A stretch of 64,000 bases of DNA from Argopecten irradians (GCF_041381155.1 NC_091135.1:48938086-49002085); one strand, 5' to 3'. Numbered from the stretch's first letter, positions 12,005 to 25,500 are shown. Numbers and translations are program-made. Notes: generated by a model not told the origin, from the sequence alone.

Positions 12005-15000
12005 TCTACGCCACTTTATTTGTTCGGAGTTTACATGCCTAGTGATTCCGATATATCAGAGTTCACCGATGCAATCGTCGCTCTTGGAGACATCGTCAGA
12101 TATTACGCAGATATTGGCGATGTGGCGGTAGTGGGTGATCTAAATGCCCAATACGACACGTTTCCGATTTCGTATTCAGCTCGCCGGAAACAATCATTGT
12201 TTCACGAGTTTATTTCCTGTAATAACCTTATTGCAACTAATAAGTTGGATATGTGTGACGGTCCTTCATATACCTTTGTGCCTCTTGAAACTACGATCGA
12301 CTACATTCTGGTGAAAGATACAATGATCGACTGCATCGAATCAGCTAGAGTGTTTTCCTCTCCCAATATAGATGTAGCATCTGACCACGCGGTATTGGAA
12401 TGTTGTGTCCGCTTGCCTTCATTGCAAAGGTCAGAATGTCAAATTCCAACCGTGCAGCCAAAATGGAGGACTTGTAGTATTAATCATATGGTGCAATACC
12501 AGTTAGCGGTTGATAATGTGTTAAAGCAATATCTTGACTTTGATATTCAACGCCCAACAGATATAGATTATTTTAATACCATTGTCTCAGATACACTAAA
12601 TACTTGTGCACGGACCTACATACCTTTATCAAGATTCAACCCACGTTTGAAACCCTATTGGAACAGTGATGTAAAAGCAGCACATAAGTCTGCTCGTGAT
12701 AAACGTAAAGAGTGGATCGCAGATGGAAAACCGCGCGGCTTCCAATATTTTTCTTATCGCCAGTATAAATCTGCAAAACGTTCTTTCAAAAATATACAGT
12801 GCATAGCTTATGAAGAGTACTTGCGTTCCCAGCAACAGGAATTGAATGACGCTGCGGACTGTGACAGCAAAACGTTTTGGCGGGCATTGAAACAATTCAA
12901 AGGTCCTTCTCCACGAAACTGTTCCCCATTAAAAGTTGGCAACCGCATGCTTAGGACTCCGATTGAAATTGCGGACGCTTTCGGAAAGTACTTCCAAAAT
13001 GTATATTCGGCGAATGCCTCTCGAGTTGTCCCAATGGACATAGAATTAACGGATGGTCCAAGCGATATTCTTGACGCTAATTGGCTGAATAAAAAACCGG
13101 CGTTCTCAGAAATAGAACATGCTATTCGGAGCCTTAAGGTAGGGAAAGCTCCAGGGATCGACGGAATCCAGAACGAACATTTAAGATATGGTGGTAGGAC
13201 TCTAATATTGTGCCTACAAAAACTGTTTACTAAGTGTATAGAACTTGAGCATGTTCCGTCTATATGGAAGAAAGGCATTATACTTCCTATCTTCAAAGGT
13301 GGGAATAAGTCCCGCGGAGATCCTTCAAGTTACAGACCTATCACACTTTTATGTTGTATCTATAAACTTTTTGAAAAGATCATCAGTGTCCGAATACAAG
13401 ACTCGTTAGACACCTCAGTTGTTACATTTCCTAGCGATCAGCAGAACGGTTTCCGAAAATCCTTAGGATGTACGACAGCCACGTTTTCCATACAAGAGAC
13501 TATCTTCCACAATCTTGAACTAAACAGCAAGGTCTTCGTAGCATTTCTTGATATAAAAAAAGGCTTTTGACACTGTCTGGCACGCTGGCCTACTGCGTAA
13601 GATTTTTGATCTTGGTGTCACTGGAAATCTTTTTAACACGATTTGTGATTCCTACACGAATATGCTGAGCTCTGTGACGTGGCACGGAATGACGTCAAAG
13701 TGGTTCGCCGTTGAATCGGCAGTTAGGCAAGGTGGAGTATTGTCCACATTTTTATACCAAACATTTATCGACAATCTACTTTTACGTTTAGAAAAAAGTA
13801 ACCATGGTGCGAAAGTGGAAACACTAAATGTTGGAAATCCAACGCTTGCAGATGACATAACGCTGATAAGCACGTCGCCTCGTTCACTCCAAAGTCTACT
13901 AAATATTTGCCAGGATTACAGTGAAAAGTGGAAATTCGAATTCAATAGCACGAAATGCAAAATTATTGTAATCGGGAATAATACCGCACGCCAGCTCGAC
14001 TTCAATTGGATGCTCGGTCCTGTCGATATAGGTATAACTTGTTCTCAAGTTCATCTTGGAACTCTAGTATCAGCCGGAATGTCCAACGTGGAACGTGTTC
14101 GCGCGGCGTGTGATAAAGGAAGAAGAACCATCCACTCGATCATTGGCATTGGCCCATCCAATTTCATTAATCCGCTCGTCAAGACCAATTTGTACAAAAA
14201 AGTGGTTTTGCCATCTGTTCTCTATGGATGCGAACATTGGGTGCAGTTGAGTGTGAGCGATCTTTCACAACTAGCTCGTTTCCAACACTACGCAGCAAAA
14301 CTTATTCTTTGTGTACACCGGCGATCAAGATCAGACATGATCGAGCCCATGCTTGGATTATTTCGTATATCTGCCGAAATTGACAGAAGAAAGTTGCGTT
14401 TCCTTCAGAAACTGATATCCTTAGAACAGTCGTTTTTAGTCAAGCGAATCTTCACCGCACGATTGTATTCCTATTTGAATGTACAAGTTGTAAAACCAGG
14501 ATCTTCTTGTGGCAAAGGATACCTTCCAGATATCGTTGGAGTCCTTCAAAGATACGAGCTACTCTCATATCTTGACACGTACCTCAGGTCATGTTCATTC
14601 CCCTCTAAATGTAAATGGAAGTCAAGAGTGAATACCGCAATATCATCTACTGAAAACGCGGCCTTGAAAGTCCGTGTGACAAATGATTAAGATTTTGAGA
14701 TGTTTCGGCTGTGTCATTCATCCTACAAACCATACGTCATGTTGCAAGCAGCAACATCCTTATTGGATGTTCAGGTAATCTACTCCTTGTGTTCCATGTT
14801 GACATTATCAGTCATCCATGATACTATAGTGTATGTTCTGTGCCTTCAGCACTTCCACGACACCATAGTTCATTTCTGTGCTAGCTGTGATCATTCCAGA
14901 GCTCTCCGTGACAGGTTTCTGCAGGAAATCATGACTGAATTTGGGCCCAGTGTCTTCACCACTATCATAAGCAAAAATGACATTTCATTTGCTGGAACCC

Positions 15001-15196
15001 TTTTAGGCGAAACGACAGGAGTCCCTTTCCAGGATGCTGCTGCTAGAAAGTCATACCTTGATAAAAATTCGCTTAAAAGAGTAATGGTTTGCCTATTACT
15101 CTTCTATTTATACTAATTGAACTTCTCTCTTTGTTCTCTGTTTATGTCGATTTATGTTGTATCTCCACCTGGAGGAAATAAAGTTTGATGATGATG
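12005..15196 (+). mobile_element. APE-type non-LTR retrotransposon (LINE), copy 2, near intact coding
   Basis: A first frame (11978-13570, opened by an ATG in the flank) covers the truncated endonuclease (GDLNAQ, TIDYILV, SDHAVL) and the N-terminal half of the reverse transcriptase (KAPGIDGIQ, YRPITLL). It is interrupted at 13555-13562, where a run of seven A replaces the six A of copy 1 just before the motif-A residues (FLDIKKAFD). The frame resumes and runs to TAA at 14688-14690, with LADD where YADD/FADD is usual. After that stop the same frame is open from 14700 to 15116 with a C/H-rich end. The 3' tail is AATAAAGTTTGATGATGATG. The endonuclease lacks its N-terminal catalytic part, so the copy is 5'-truncated and not autonomous. 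Confidence 0.9.
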
Positions 15197-15512
15197 AAAA
15201 TCATGACAGGGCCCAGTTTCATGAAGATTCCTTAAATTTAAGGAATTCCTTTACTTAAAATTCTCCTTTGGAAAGCATTAAGGATTTTAAGGAAGGCTCC
15301 TGAACTTAAAATTTTCCTTAACTTCTGTAATGCTTTTCTGTGGCGAATTTTAATTTAAGACATTCCTTAAAGATATGGACTTCCTTAAAGTTATGGACTG
15401 TTCATGAAACTGGGACCTGTTCTTTCTGACTCATTAGTTAAAACACACTTTAGTACTGACTTATGCCTAATAACGCAACACGAGTATGCAATGTATGTTA
15501 CAACATTTTAAT
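15197..15512. repeat. 3' copy of the 316-bp direct repeat, LINE copy 2
   Basis: It is equal in length to the 5' copy at 11689-12004 and differs at a handful of sites (for example ccttTactt, tgcttTtctg, gtactGac). The low divergence means the insertion is not ancient, and the shared differences with 3406-3721 place the insertion before the block was duplicated. Confidence 0.85.
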
Positions 15513-16090
15513 AAAAAATGCTTAAGAGGTGTTAATGAAACAGTGTTAAAAATTTCAACGGTTGCTAAATTTAGCAGCAAATTCTATATTAGGGTTTAAA
15601 TTAATGTCGAACTAAACTTCTCACGACAAAGCATGGGAAGGTTTCATAATATGTATATATACATTATGTAAGTAATTTTCCCTTATCTACCAATTTCGTA
15701 TAAATTTGATAGGCTACCGAATTTTCTTATCTGCTATATTAAGCCCAGTATTGCCAACCTCTGATGAGGTCAAATCGGGTGATCACCCTTGAAAAAACGG
15801 ATGAAAGGGTCAAAACAAGGGTCATATGCGAAACAACATTTTAGTGTAATTTTTAACACTTTTTAAAAAACCCTCTTCCTTGGTTTATAACTTTGCCTTT
15901 TGCTACCAATTTTGGGAATGTAGGAAGCGTCAAAGGGGAAAGGTAATTGCAAAGTAAACATGTAACATGACAATTTGCCCCCCTTACCTTTCGTTTTTGT
16001 CTCTTTTTTGTCTTTAGTTTTAGAGTTTAGTATTTTTATTTATTATTACTGTGCAGGTTTTCTCCGGCTATCTAGCTTATAGATAGAGCT
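15513..16090. repeat. Downstream part of the duplicated block, copy 2
   Basis: It matches 3722-4305 closely, with single-base indels. The match ends at gatagagct, where the two copies go into unrelated sequence (gagcattcagc here, ttgtgttgaat at 4306). The whole duplicated block is about 4.4 kb, with about 7.4 kb of single-copy DNA, including the inhibitor gene, between the copies. Confidence 0.75.
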
Positions 16091-17145
16091 GAGCATTCAG
16101 CAGAATCCTGGGAGAATGCACAGGTGGAATGAGGTCTAGAACAAGTAATATTGTGAAGGTTTTATACAGGTAGAAGATGATGACAAATGACATCTAACTG
16201 ATTTGCAACCAGGAAGATAAAAGAAATACGCAGAAGACAGAACCCTGTTATTCTTAAAACTCAAGTTCTGAAATATAATATCAAAAGTAATCGTTGTATT
16301 GAAGACTAGTGATACCATTGCCTATAGTAAACACCGTCTAAATTTTACTCATACAAGGCAGAATATTTGGCATCCTTCTTATGTTTTAGGCAATATAATC
16401 AATTTGAATCCTGAAAAAAACCCATTTTGATATAACTAGAACTAAATTTTATAAAATGTTTTGTTTTCCACTATTGAGTTAATTTGGTCATTTTCTATTC
16501 CTGGCGCATGTTTGAGATTATGTTATCATTTCTGGAAATGAACTTTAAATACAGTATAGATTACCAATACGAGTCCGCTTAGAAGAACTTGACTGTTCCT
16601 GAAAACTACTATAACTATTATAAATATGTAGCCTGCAACATCGCAATTTCTCTTTATCTGTCAAGGTCACTTTAATTTCCTTACCGATTTTGTGGTCCAC
16701 CATGCATGGGCACGTGTCCTAGGTGAAAACCCTGTAGGAAGCACACTTCGGTAAAGGTCGTCTTCGTTATATCACAAATTTAATTAAACTTCGATAGATC
16801 AAAGCATGGACATCGATTTTAACCAGATTATTTTACAAAACGCAAGAAGAAAAATCGTGCAATGAAATATTTCATCTGAAACCCTAACAATGAAAACTAC
16901 CAAATATTAAAATGTTTTCGAGCAATGAGTATGGTGTGGAAGTTCTTCCTTTTTTTAAAACACAAATTCATCAATATTGATGATAAATATATATTGTTTG
17001 ACGAAAAAGTGTTTTTTATAAATTTTTTTTTTTATAATTTATTTTTTATTTCATTTTCATGTGCAATATACCACATAATAAATAGATTCTCGCATTCTTA
17101 TTTACATCCAATATCCCTATCACGCTCATTCTCAAAACATCTTAC
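16091..17145. other. AT-rich stretch, nothing recognised
   Basis: No exon, repeat end or RNA gene could be recognised on either strand. Confidence 0.4.
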
Positions 17146-17400
17146 TCATATCATCATCATCATCATCACATCATCAATCGTCACCATCATCACAACCAAC
17201 ATTGTTCCATGAGTTTTCATCATCATCATCATCATCACAACCATAATCTATCTCATCATCATCATAACATCATCTTCATCATCAATATCATCATCACCAC
17301 CATCATCTTTATCATCATCAACATAATTATAATCATCAACATCTTCATCTTCATCATCAGCATTCATCATCACATCGTCTTTATTATCTCATCATACTGT
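17146..17400. repeat. (CAT/ATC)n microsatellite
   Basis: Imperfect catcatcat tracts with caccac and atcatc variants produce His- or Ile-rich frames that are not genes. The tract lies a few hundred bases beyond the 3' end of the minus-strand LINE at 17805-21605 and could have grown from that element's simple-sequence tail (ATG on the LINE strand). Confidence 0.75.
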
Positions 17401-17804
17401 CAATTATCATACTTTCATCTTATATTAACCATTCAAGAACAATCACACTATTCCGTCCACACATAAAAAGACGCATACATAATCATATATTCTCTTCTCT
17501 CATACTATCTTTCACTCATGAAGGCGGTTATTAGTAAGGTGATAATAGTAAATTAGATGCAAGTTGGGCCATATAGTATATATATATTGATAGAGGTATA
17601 TTGCACTTATAAGTAGAGCAGAAAGAAAAGAAAGGAAAGTATAGCAAGGAGGTAAGATAAAGATTTAGAAAGGAGGAAGGTAGGCTAGCAGAATTGTGGT
17701 ATTCGGCCATGTCAAAAACAATCTTAAATACTTAATATGTATATGTCTTTTAAAAAATCAAAATAAGTCAGCAGAATATATAATAAAAGAACACTGAAAC
17801 AGGC

Positions 17805-20800
17805 TTAAGAGAAATCAATAAGTTTTTTCCACTTACTCCACTCTGTATCAAATTTTTCCTTTTTTCCTTTTCCAATAGCAATATATTTTTGAACATTATA
17901 ATGGTCTTTTATTGTATTAATTAAAGAATTTAAATGTATTGAATTATGAAAGCATCTCATCCTATAAATATATTGTTTAATAATAATAATAATTTCATTA
18001 TCAACCCTATTTATTGATGGATGATTATCAGAGATCAACCCAAATAGAAATGACTTTTTATTTACAGCAAAGGGAATTAATAAAGCCTGTAAGAATGTTT
18101 CAAAACTTTGTAGTAATGACTGTACCTCAATACATTCCCATAAAATATGTATAATAGTTTCTCTTTCAGAATTACACAGTATACAAAGAGGGGAGGTAAC
18201 CAGACCAATTTTGAATAAAAAAGAATTTGTTGTTAAAATATGATGAGCTACTCGGAACTGAAACCACTGAAGCTTTGTATTTTTTGTGACCTGGAAAGGG
18301 ATTTTATATATATTTGTCCAATCAGTATCATTCAAATCATCAAATATCAAGTTCCATTTTCTTTTACTAGATGGTGTTGTGTTATTTTTCATAAGCTTTT
18401 TGTAAAATATCTTTGAGCCTTTCATTTTAGGACACTCGAAAAATGATTTTTAAATTTGATGGTATAAAGGGACAGACAATTCTATTATTACTCAAATCCT
18501 AACCTGAAATCACCTTCTTAATGGCTGATGTAAAGCCGTGATATTGCAAAAAGTTTGTCACAATCTGGTATTTCTGTGAGAATTCATTTAAAGAATAAAA
18601 AGATCCTGTGGATATATCTTTCATTACATCAAAAATATTAACAACGCCTTTTTTATACCAATTTTTATAAAAAATAGTTTTCCCCCCAATACATATCTTT
18701 TTGTTATACCAGAGTGGTATTTCCCAAACTGACTCATTTTTCTCCTTCTTTTCCTGTTGTTGGTTAAGTCTATGCCATGATCTTAAGACATCTCTCCAAA
18801 ACTGGTTTTTACATTTGTTTATACTTAAATAAATATATTCGCTACCACAGTTGGCCAATAAATCAATATCAATATAAGTTTTCAAAATAGATTGCCATTT
18901 TTTTTCATTGGTTTGGAATAGTCTCCTTATCCAATTCAATTTTAGCGAGCAAATAAAAGTGTCAATATTTATCATTTTCAAGCCTCCATTCATGTAATCT
19001 TGAACCACAACATCTCTCTTGATTTTATCTGACCCACCATTCCATAAGAAATGAAACAAAATTGAGTTTAGATTCTTCAGAAAAAGTTCGTTTGGATTAG
19101 GAAGAGAAATAAAAAGATGATTAAGTTGCGATACAAGCAATGACTTAATTATATGAATTCTGCCTATTGGGGTCAAAGACCTTCTACTCCAAGTTTTGAT
19201 TAGAGACTTAAGTTTAATTAATTTTTTATCAAAGTTCAACTTTGGAATTTCATGGAGGTTCACGCTGAACTCAATTCCTAATAAAGTGAATTTGTTTCTA
19301 CCCCACTGTAAATTTAAATGTGGTAAAAATGAGTCCTGGCTATACTTTTTGCGACCTATCCAAACTACTTGAGTTTTTTCTATGTTAATTTTCAAACCTG
19401 AAATTTTTGAATATTCGTCCAATTCATTAATTGCCCCAGCCAAAGATTTTTCGGATCCATCTAATATAAGTGATGTGTCGTCTGCATACTGTGATACTAG
19501 TATTGGACAATTATCAATATCAATACCTGTAATATTATCATTATTTCTTAATCTAATGGCCAAAATTTCTGCACATAGTATAAACAAGTAAGGAGCGATT
19601 GGATCTCCTTGACGACAGCCTCGTTTTATATTAAGAGAAGAAGATAAATTACCACCTTGATTAACTACTGAGAAAGCATTCCTATGTAGAGTTTTAACCC
19701 AAGACAAAATACTGTTACCAAAACCAAAATAATTTAAAACTTTTTCAATAAAATCCCATGATACTGAATCAAAAGCTTTTTCAAAGTCTATCATTAATAA
19801 CATCCCAGGAATATCGTGTTCTTCTGCATAATGCATTATATCATAAATCAGCCTAGTATTTACCCCTATGTATCTACCCGAAAGAAATCCTGTTTGATCG
19901 TTATCTATCAATTTATCCATAACACTTCTAATTTTATAAGCTACAGTACCTGATGCAATTTTGTAAACAATATTCAATAATGATATAGGCCTCCAATTTT
20001 TTATGAAATGTTTCGGTTTGTTAGCTTTTGGAATACATGTAATAACTCCTTGTCTTTGAGTTATAGACAATTCTCCCATTCTATATCCATAATTAATTGA
20101 TCTGACAACAAAATGACCTATCTGCCTCCAAAAACATTTAAAAAATTCAGCTGTGAATCCGTCAGACCCTGGACTTTTGTTATTCTTCATGTGTTTTAAA
20201 GTTTTACCTGCTTCTTTAAAAGTTATCTCCCCTTCTAAACTATTTGATTCAATTTGAGATAATTTTGGTACTTCACAATTTTGGAGAAATAGTTCTAAAT
20301 TTATATTATCCGGTGAATCCCAAGGTAAATCATATAATTTCCTATAAAAACTGCTTACTTCTTCTAAAATGTCATCCTGTTTTGTTATAACACCATTATC
20401 TGTAAACAACTTAGGTATAATTTTGGACGTAAAATTTCTGTTCTCTAGGCTAAAAAAATAGTTTGTAGGCTTTTCCCCTTCTTCTACCCATCGTGCTCTA
20501 GAACGAATTATACTACCTTTAATTTTTTGTAATCTGATAGACTGTAATTCCTTTTTCTTCATGTCTAATTCTTCTATATTAACATTTTCTTCAACTTCCA
20601 ACTTTTCAATTAATTTTTTAAGATTATCCTCACAAATATTCAACTGTTTTTTCTTGTAAGATGAGTAAGAAATAGTTTTCCCTCTAATTTCCATTAGTAA
20701 TGTCTCCAAAAATAGCTGATCGTTTATTATAAATTGTAAATCATAGTCTGGAATATTATTCAAATTTTCAATGTCATAAACAGGAATACAATATTGTTTT

Positions 20801-21605
20801 TTAACAGTATCAATACAATTATTTATAGTATTAAGATAATCAACATCATGTAATAAAGAATTATTAAATTTCCACAGACCCTTACCTTTTTTAAACTCAT
20901 TTATTTTAATAATTATTTTGGGTAGAGAGTGGTCTGATCTATAGCCTGGGTCTATGCAAGAATGATTTACACTACCCAATAAATTTTCTGAAATAAGAAA
21001 AAAAAATCAAGACGGGCTTGTCTAACTGGGTTGTTCTTCCTCCATGTATACCTTCTAGTTTCCTCATGTTGTTCTCTAAAAATATCTATCAAATTACAAT
21101 TATCAATTAACTCTAAAACTTTATCTCTGGCCCGAGGGTTATTAATGTTCTTATAGTTTTCATCATAATCAAGATCAGGTTTTAATACTAAGTTAAAATC
21201 ACCACATACAACTATACTTGAATTATTATAGTAATCTAAGGCTTCATACACCTTATTATAAAAATCTGGTTGATCCTGGTTAGGACAATATATTATTTCA
21301 ATGCCATTCGCAAGCCTTCTATCTCAACATCTAAAGCTAAAAAATTACCTGTTGAATCCTTCTTTTCCCTATATACTTTAAATTCAAAATTATTATTTAA
21401 AAAATATAGCAACCCCTCTGGCATTTGACCTGTAGGAATTAAAATAGGACTCGTATCCCCACTCATTTCTAATTAGCTCTTCATTTTCCGGAGTAAAGTG
21501 GGTATCTTGCAAACAATAAATACTGTAATGCTTTTCTCTAAGATACATAAAGACATCTCTACGTTTAAGTTTATCAGAAAGCCCTTGACAATTGGCCGAA
21601 ACCAC
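17805..21605 (-). mobile_element. L1/Tx1-type LINE ORF2, broken
   Basis: Read on the minus strand. 21605-21393 carries the start of an APE endonuclease (SANCQGLSDKLKRRDVF, CLQDTHF). 21251-20967 carries its GDFN motif. 20979-18499 is an 826-codon open stretch with SDHSLP, the reverse transcriptase boxes (SPGSDGFTAEFF, MIDFEKAFDSVSW, SQYADDTSLILDG) and the post-RT region (LLGIEFS, WSRRSLTPIGRI, FLWNGG). 18425-17805 holds the C-terminal CysHis finger CILCNSERETIIHILWEC (C-x2-C-x7-H-x4-C). There are frame breaks near 21390 and at an A/T homopolymer near 21000, and a break near 18430-18499. No ORF1 is seen upstream, so the copy is 5'-truncated at or near the start of ORF2. The long open RT suggests a fairly recent insertion. 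Confidence 0.92.
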
Positions 21606-22450
21606 AGTCAGTGATTAATTTAATTAGTGTAGATGCTTTTCAGCAAAGAATGGCCGTTTTAGTTAAGTCCTAATTAGAACAAAGATTATATTTTTGCAGT
21701 GGTTGCCTGTAAATCTTGGGTTTGTGACGTTCAGTTCAGAAAACTGATGAAAATTTCAAAAAGGAGGTCACAGTGACCGAGTTAAAGACCCACTACTTTT
21801 CCTAAACAAAAAATTCTCATTATCTTAAAAACAACAATAACATCAGAAAATGTGAATTGGTGGTCTAAGAAGAGACAATAGAATTAAACAAATGCAAGAT
21901 TCCCTCCGTAATCTATGTTAACAGTGAAGATTCATTTCGCAGTTATGCTGTCTGGCGCAGTCAATTATAAATTATTTATATTTGCCCCGGAAAGATAGTG
22001 GGCCTTTAATGTATTTTTATCAAGGTAACCACGAAATTAAGATTCCTCATTTCGTCGCCTTTTGGTGTTTTTTTAATAATAATACATATACAAAATGTAT
22101 ATCAGTAACAGTAAAATGTACAGTAGTGTTTGAGTATGTGAATGACTGTCTTTGGGGGCAGTTGTATGTCGATCAGTGAAGAGGGTGAAGGGGAGGGGGT
22201 GTATGAAGTTGCACAAGTTTTATAAATTAGTACAGTAGGATTTGCATTAATGATGCTGTTGATGTGAAGTTGGTTATTATAAAAAAATGTAGTAGCATTT
22301 TCTTCCCTCATAAGGCCTATTAGTCCAAACCCGTCTAAATTAATAAGGCATTTTTCCAATTTTCCCCTCTTATATACATTAGGCGAAAAAATTAAAAGCC
22401 TAATAATATAGGCAGGTTTAGCGGACTATATAATTATATGGAATATTGGA
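21606..22450. other. Between the L1-type element and the HAUS4 promoter
   Basis: AT-rich DNA with no supported exon or repeat. It is the likely upstream flank of HAUS4. Confidence 0.35.
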
Positions 22451-22453
22451 AAG

Positions 22454-22481
22454 TCCGGAATATTTATCCCGGAAACCGGAA
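22454..22481 (+). promoter_or_regulatory. Cluster of ETS-type CCGGAA sites, candidate HAUS4 promoter
   Basis: Three GGAA cores occur in 28 bp: tCCGGAAt, cCCGGAAa and aCCGGAAa. CCGGAA is the core ETS-family site common in TATA-less promoters of housekeeping and cell-cycle genes. The cluster lies about 110-135 bp upstream of the candidate HAUS4 start codon at 22590. Confidence 0.4.
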
Positions 22482-22589
22482 ACGTTTTATATTGTTAGTT
22501 GAATCTGGCTCCAACTGACGCTTGAAGCGGGAGGTATGATGTCAAACCTCAAAACATTGTGAACTTCGGATTCCCTAAATGACAGCGGA

Positions 22590-25500
22590 ATGGTGGATAA
22601 CAGTAGCGCCGACATATCTGAAAAACGTACAGGGTTGATTATTCACTTCTTATTGAATGCATGCTTTTTCTTAAATCGGCCTTTATTTTCAATACATTTT
22701 TGGACAGCGCAAAACATGCTCGGGCCCATTCTGTTCATCAGGTTGGGGACACTCCCGTACATATGCAGGATAATCCTGCATTTGAGTAACAGTCCTGTAT
22801 ATGAGGGATAATTTTGTTACGCAAATGCAGGATTCTGTGAAATGAAAACGGATAAAGTTGTTTTAAACATGTCAATCAAAAAAAGGCATCAAAATTTTCA
22901 CATGGCAACATCACTAATACAACTTTCCTCATTATTACTCAAATGAAAACAAATTTCATTATCTAAATGTTTGTAAAAGTCACAAACAAAATCACCTCTA
23001 TTGCTTACTATGGGGCTAAAATTAGAACACAGGTAAAATTCAATCAACCATGATATTTGCACTAACTTCCCCTGATGGCTATAGACTGTAGTCTATGGAG
23101 AGCACCTAAATTGTCACTTTATGACAAAGTGAGATATTAGAATTCAATAGTTCAGACACAAAAACATAGAGTCTTCCATCAGTTATATGGCTATCAAAAA
23201 TTATGACGCCCTTTTTTGATACAAATTTTAAAACAACTTTATCCATTTTCATTTCACAAAATCCTGCATTTGAGTAATAAATTTATCCCTCAAATACAGG
23301 ACTATTACTCAAATGCAGGACTATTCTGCATATGTACGGGAGTGTCCCCAACCTGTTCATAGTGTCCATTCACGATCGTTCATTTAACCTTATATAAACC
23401 ATGGAATAGATTCCCAGGGGACTATTGGTGTCTTAGATTTACAGAATTTGTACCCAAATTCCTGATTTGTGAAAAACCAAACACAAAGTTAGGTTCTTAT
23501 TTGTTTGCTTGAGGACACAACTGATAAACATTTTTGAGTAGCCACTGATATAGGCCTAAAGGGTCGGTCGGGTTACCTTATTTGCTAGGGTAGGCCTATA
23601 TGTTTTTGTTCTGTAACAGGGTGAGAGTAGTGTGCCACCAGCCTGGCTCGAACCCGCAACCCCGGACTTCCTGGTCTACCGCTCTACCGACTGAGCTAAA
23701 GTGAAACTCCTCCTAGCACGAAGCTAGAAGGCGACCGTATCACTATGTACAACTAGAACACTGACACGTCAGAAAGGGCCCCGCTATGTGTCTGACGTGC
23801 TTAAGTGGAAAAGTAGTATTTTGACAACGAATTCTTCCGTGTTAGCTATATGTTGCTAATAAATAATTAATGTCAACATTAATTGGGAAACCGATGATGG
23901 TACATTATTATAATTCTTTGGAAAAAGTCTTCCAAGTATTTAACTTGAATCCTGATTCCAAGCTAACATTACATTAAGAGCATACAATTAACTCAAATAA
24001 ATTTGACCTTGACCTTTGACTTAGTAACCTTGGCCCATGACCTTACCTTTGGACAGTCAACTCCTTGTTTAATTCTGAACAACTTTGCATCATAATGTTA
24101 TAACAAAATGTTTATCAGTTAAGAGCAACAACATTGTGATTTTTTTAAATGTTAAAATCCAAGATGGCCGATTTTTTAATTTAATTTCAGCCTGAAAAAT
24201 TACCAAGCAGATCTAGGATGGATGGGGAATCATCATGTAAAATATGGGGAAAATACTCCACTCCCTTCCATCATTCATGTGCAAAAAAAAAAAAACTGAC
24301 AGACGGACGGACGGACAGACGGACGGACAACCTGAATACTATAGGGCACCCGCATCTAGATGCGGGGCCCTAATTAAAATCTATAATAGTTCTATTTACC
24401 AACAGGTAGGGCTGCCGCGGTTCACCGGTATATTGGGGTATTGCAATACACCACCAAAAAATATTGTACCGCGATACAGTTTACCTGTACCGGTTTTTTT
24501 ACGATATATTTTCTTAGTATCATAATTTCATTAATTTGATATAATTAAAACGTCCTGTCATTAAAACAAAACCAGCAAGTTGTATTTGTTTTCCTTTCCG
24601 ATAATATGAAGCCATGTGGGTATCCCTTTCGTTTTCATTCGATTCAGATGTCGGTCAAATGTTTATAACTAACGTGTATAATGTTCAAATGATTCAAACA
24701 TTTACATGACGTTGAATATAAACAATATGACATTAGGCTAGTTTCTGAAATATTATCAAGCTGATTCGCTCCATCAATCAACAATACCGGAATAGCTAAT
24801 TCTCTAAACACATTTAAGGCCCGGTGAATACATGGCTGCAGGGATTTTGCCAGCTTTTTCAGGCTTCATCGTCCGCCGCCATTTTCGATTTCCTACACGT
24901 GTCAAAACAACACTGCAAGCCGGTCAGCCCTTTGAAGTTTAATCACGATCGTAAGCTTATTTTGCCAGGACAATTGTACGTAAATTTGTTCATCATTTAG
25001 GTTCAAAAGTGTAAATATTTGCAGACACTATCATGTTTAGTTATTGCATTATTAGGTTACGATCGTCTGTAACAGTTAGCCTAGCGTTTTCACAAACAGA
25101 CTCGTATTTTTTTTAAAACAAGAACACATTTGAACATTTTTGTTACTCAACAACATGGTTCAAATCGATGTAAAACTACATAACATAGCACTGTATGTTT
25201 GTATAATGTAATGGGTGTTTTTATTATGGAATATATACAAAATAGACAACACATATGTTAAGGTCAAAATATTGCAATACATTATACAATTATGGCCCTC
25301 TGTGGAGGGATACATCTAGAATTGTCTCCCTGGAAAGAGTTATTTTCTCGAGGGCGAAGCCCGAGAGAAAATAACTCTTTCCAGGGAGACAATTCTAGAT
25401 GTATCCCGACACATAGGGACATAATTATTTTATTATACCGAACAAAATCAAAAGAAAAAAAAATCTCTGTTAAAAGAATCCATGAAGATATTTCCCAACA

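Noticed and set aside
11689-15512. Reading the 316-bp repeats as long terminal repeats of a retrovirus-like element
   Set aside because: The enclosed coding sequence is an APE-type LINE with a (GAT)n tail and no gag, protease or integrase. The repeats hold a MITE and ordinary flank, so a long target duplication fits better.
16925-17466. His/Ile-rich plus-strand frames
   Set aside because: They are translations of the CAT microsatellite and its AT-rich flank.
23640-23705. Functional tRNA gene on the minus strand
   Set aside because: A and B boxes are present but the acceptor stem does not pair, and the downstream GGCACACTACTCTCACC tail is typical of a SINE.
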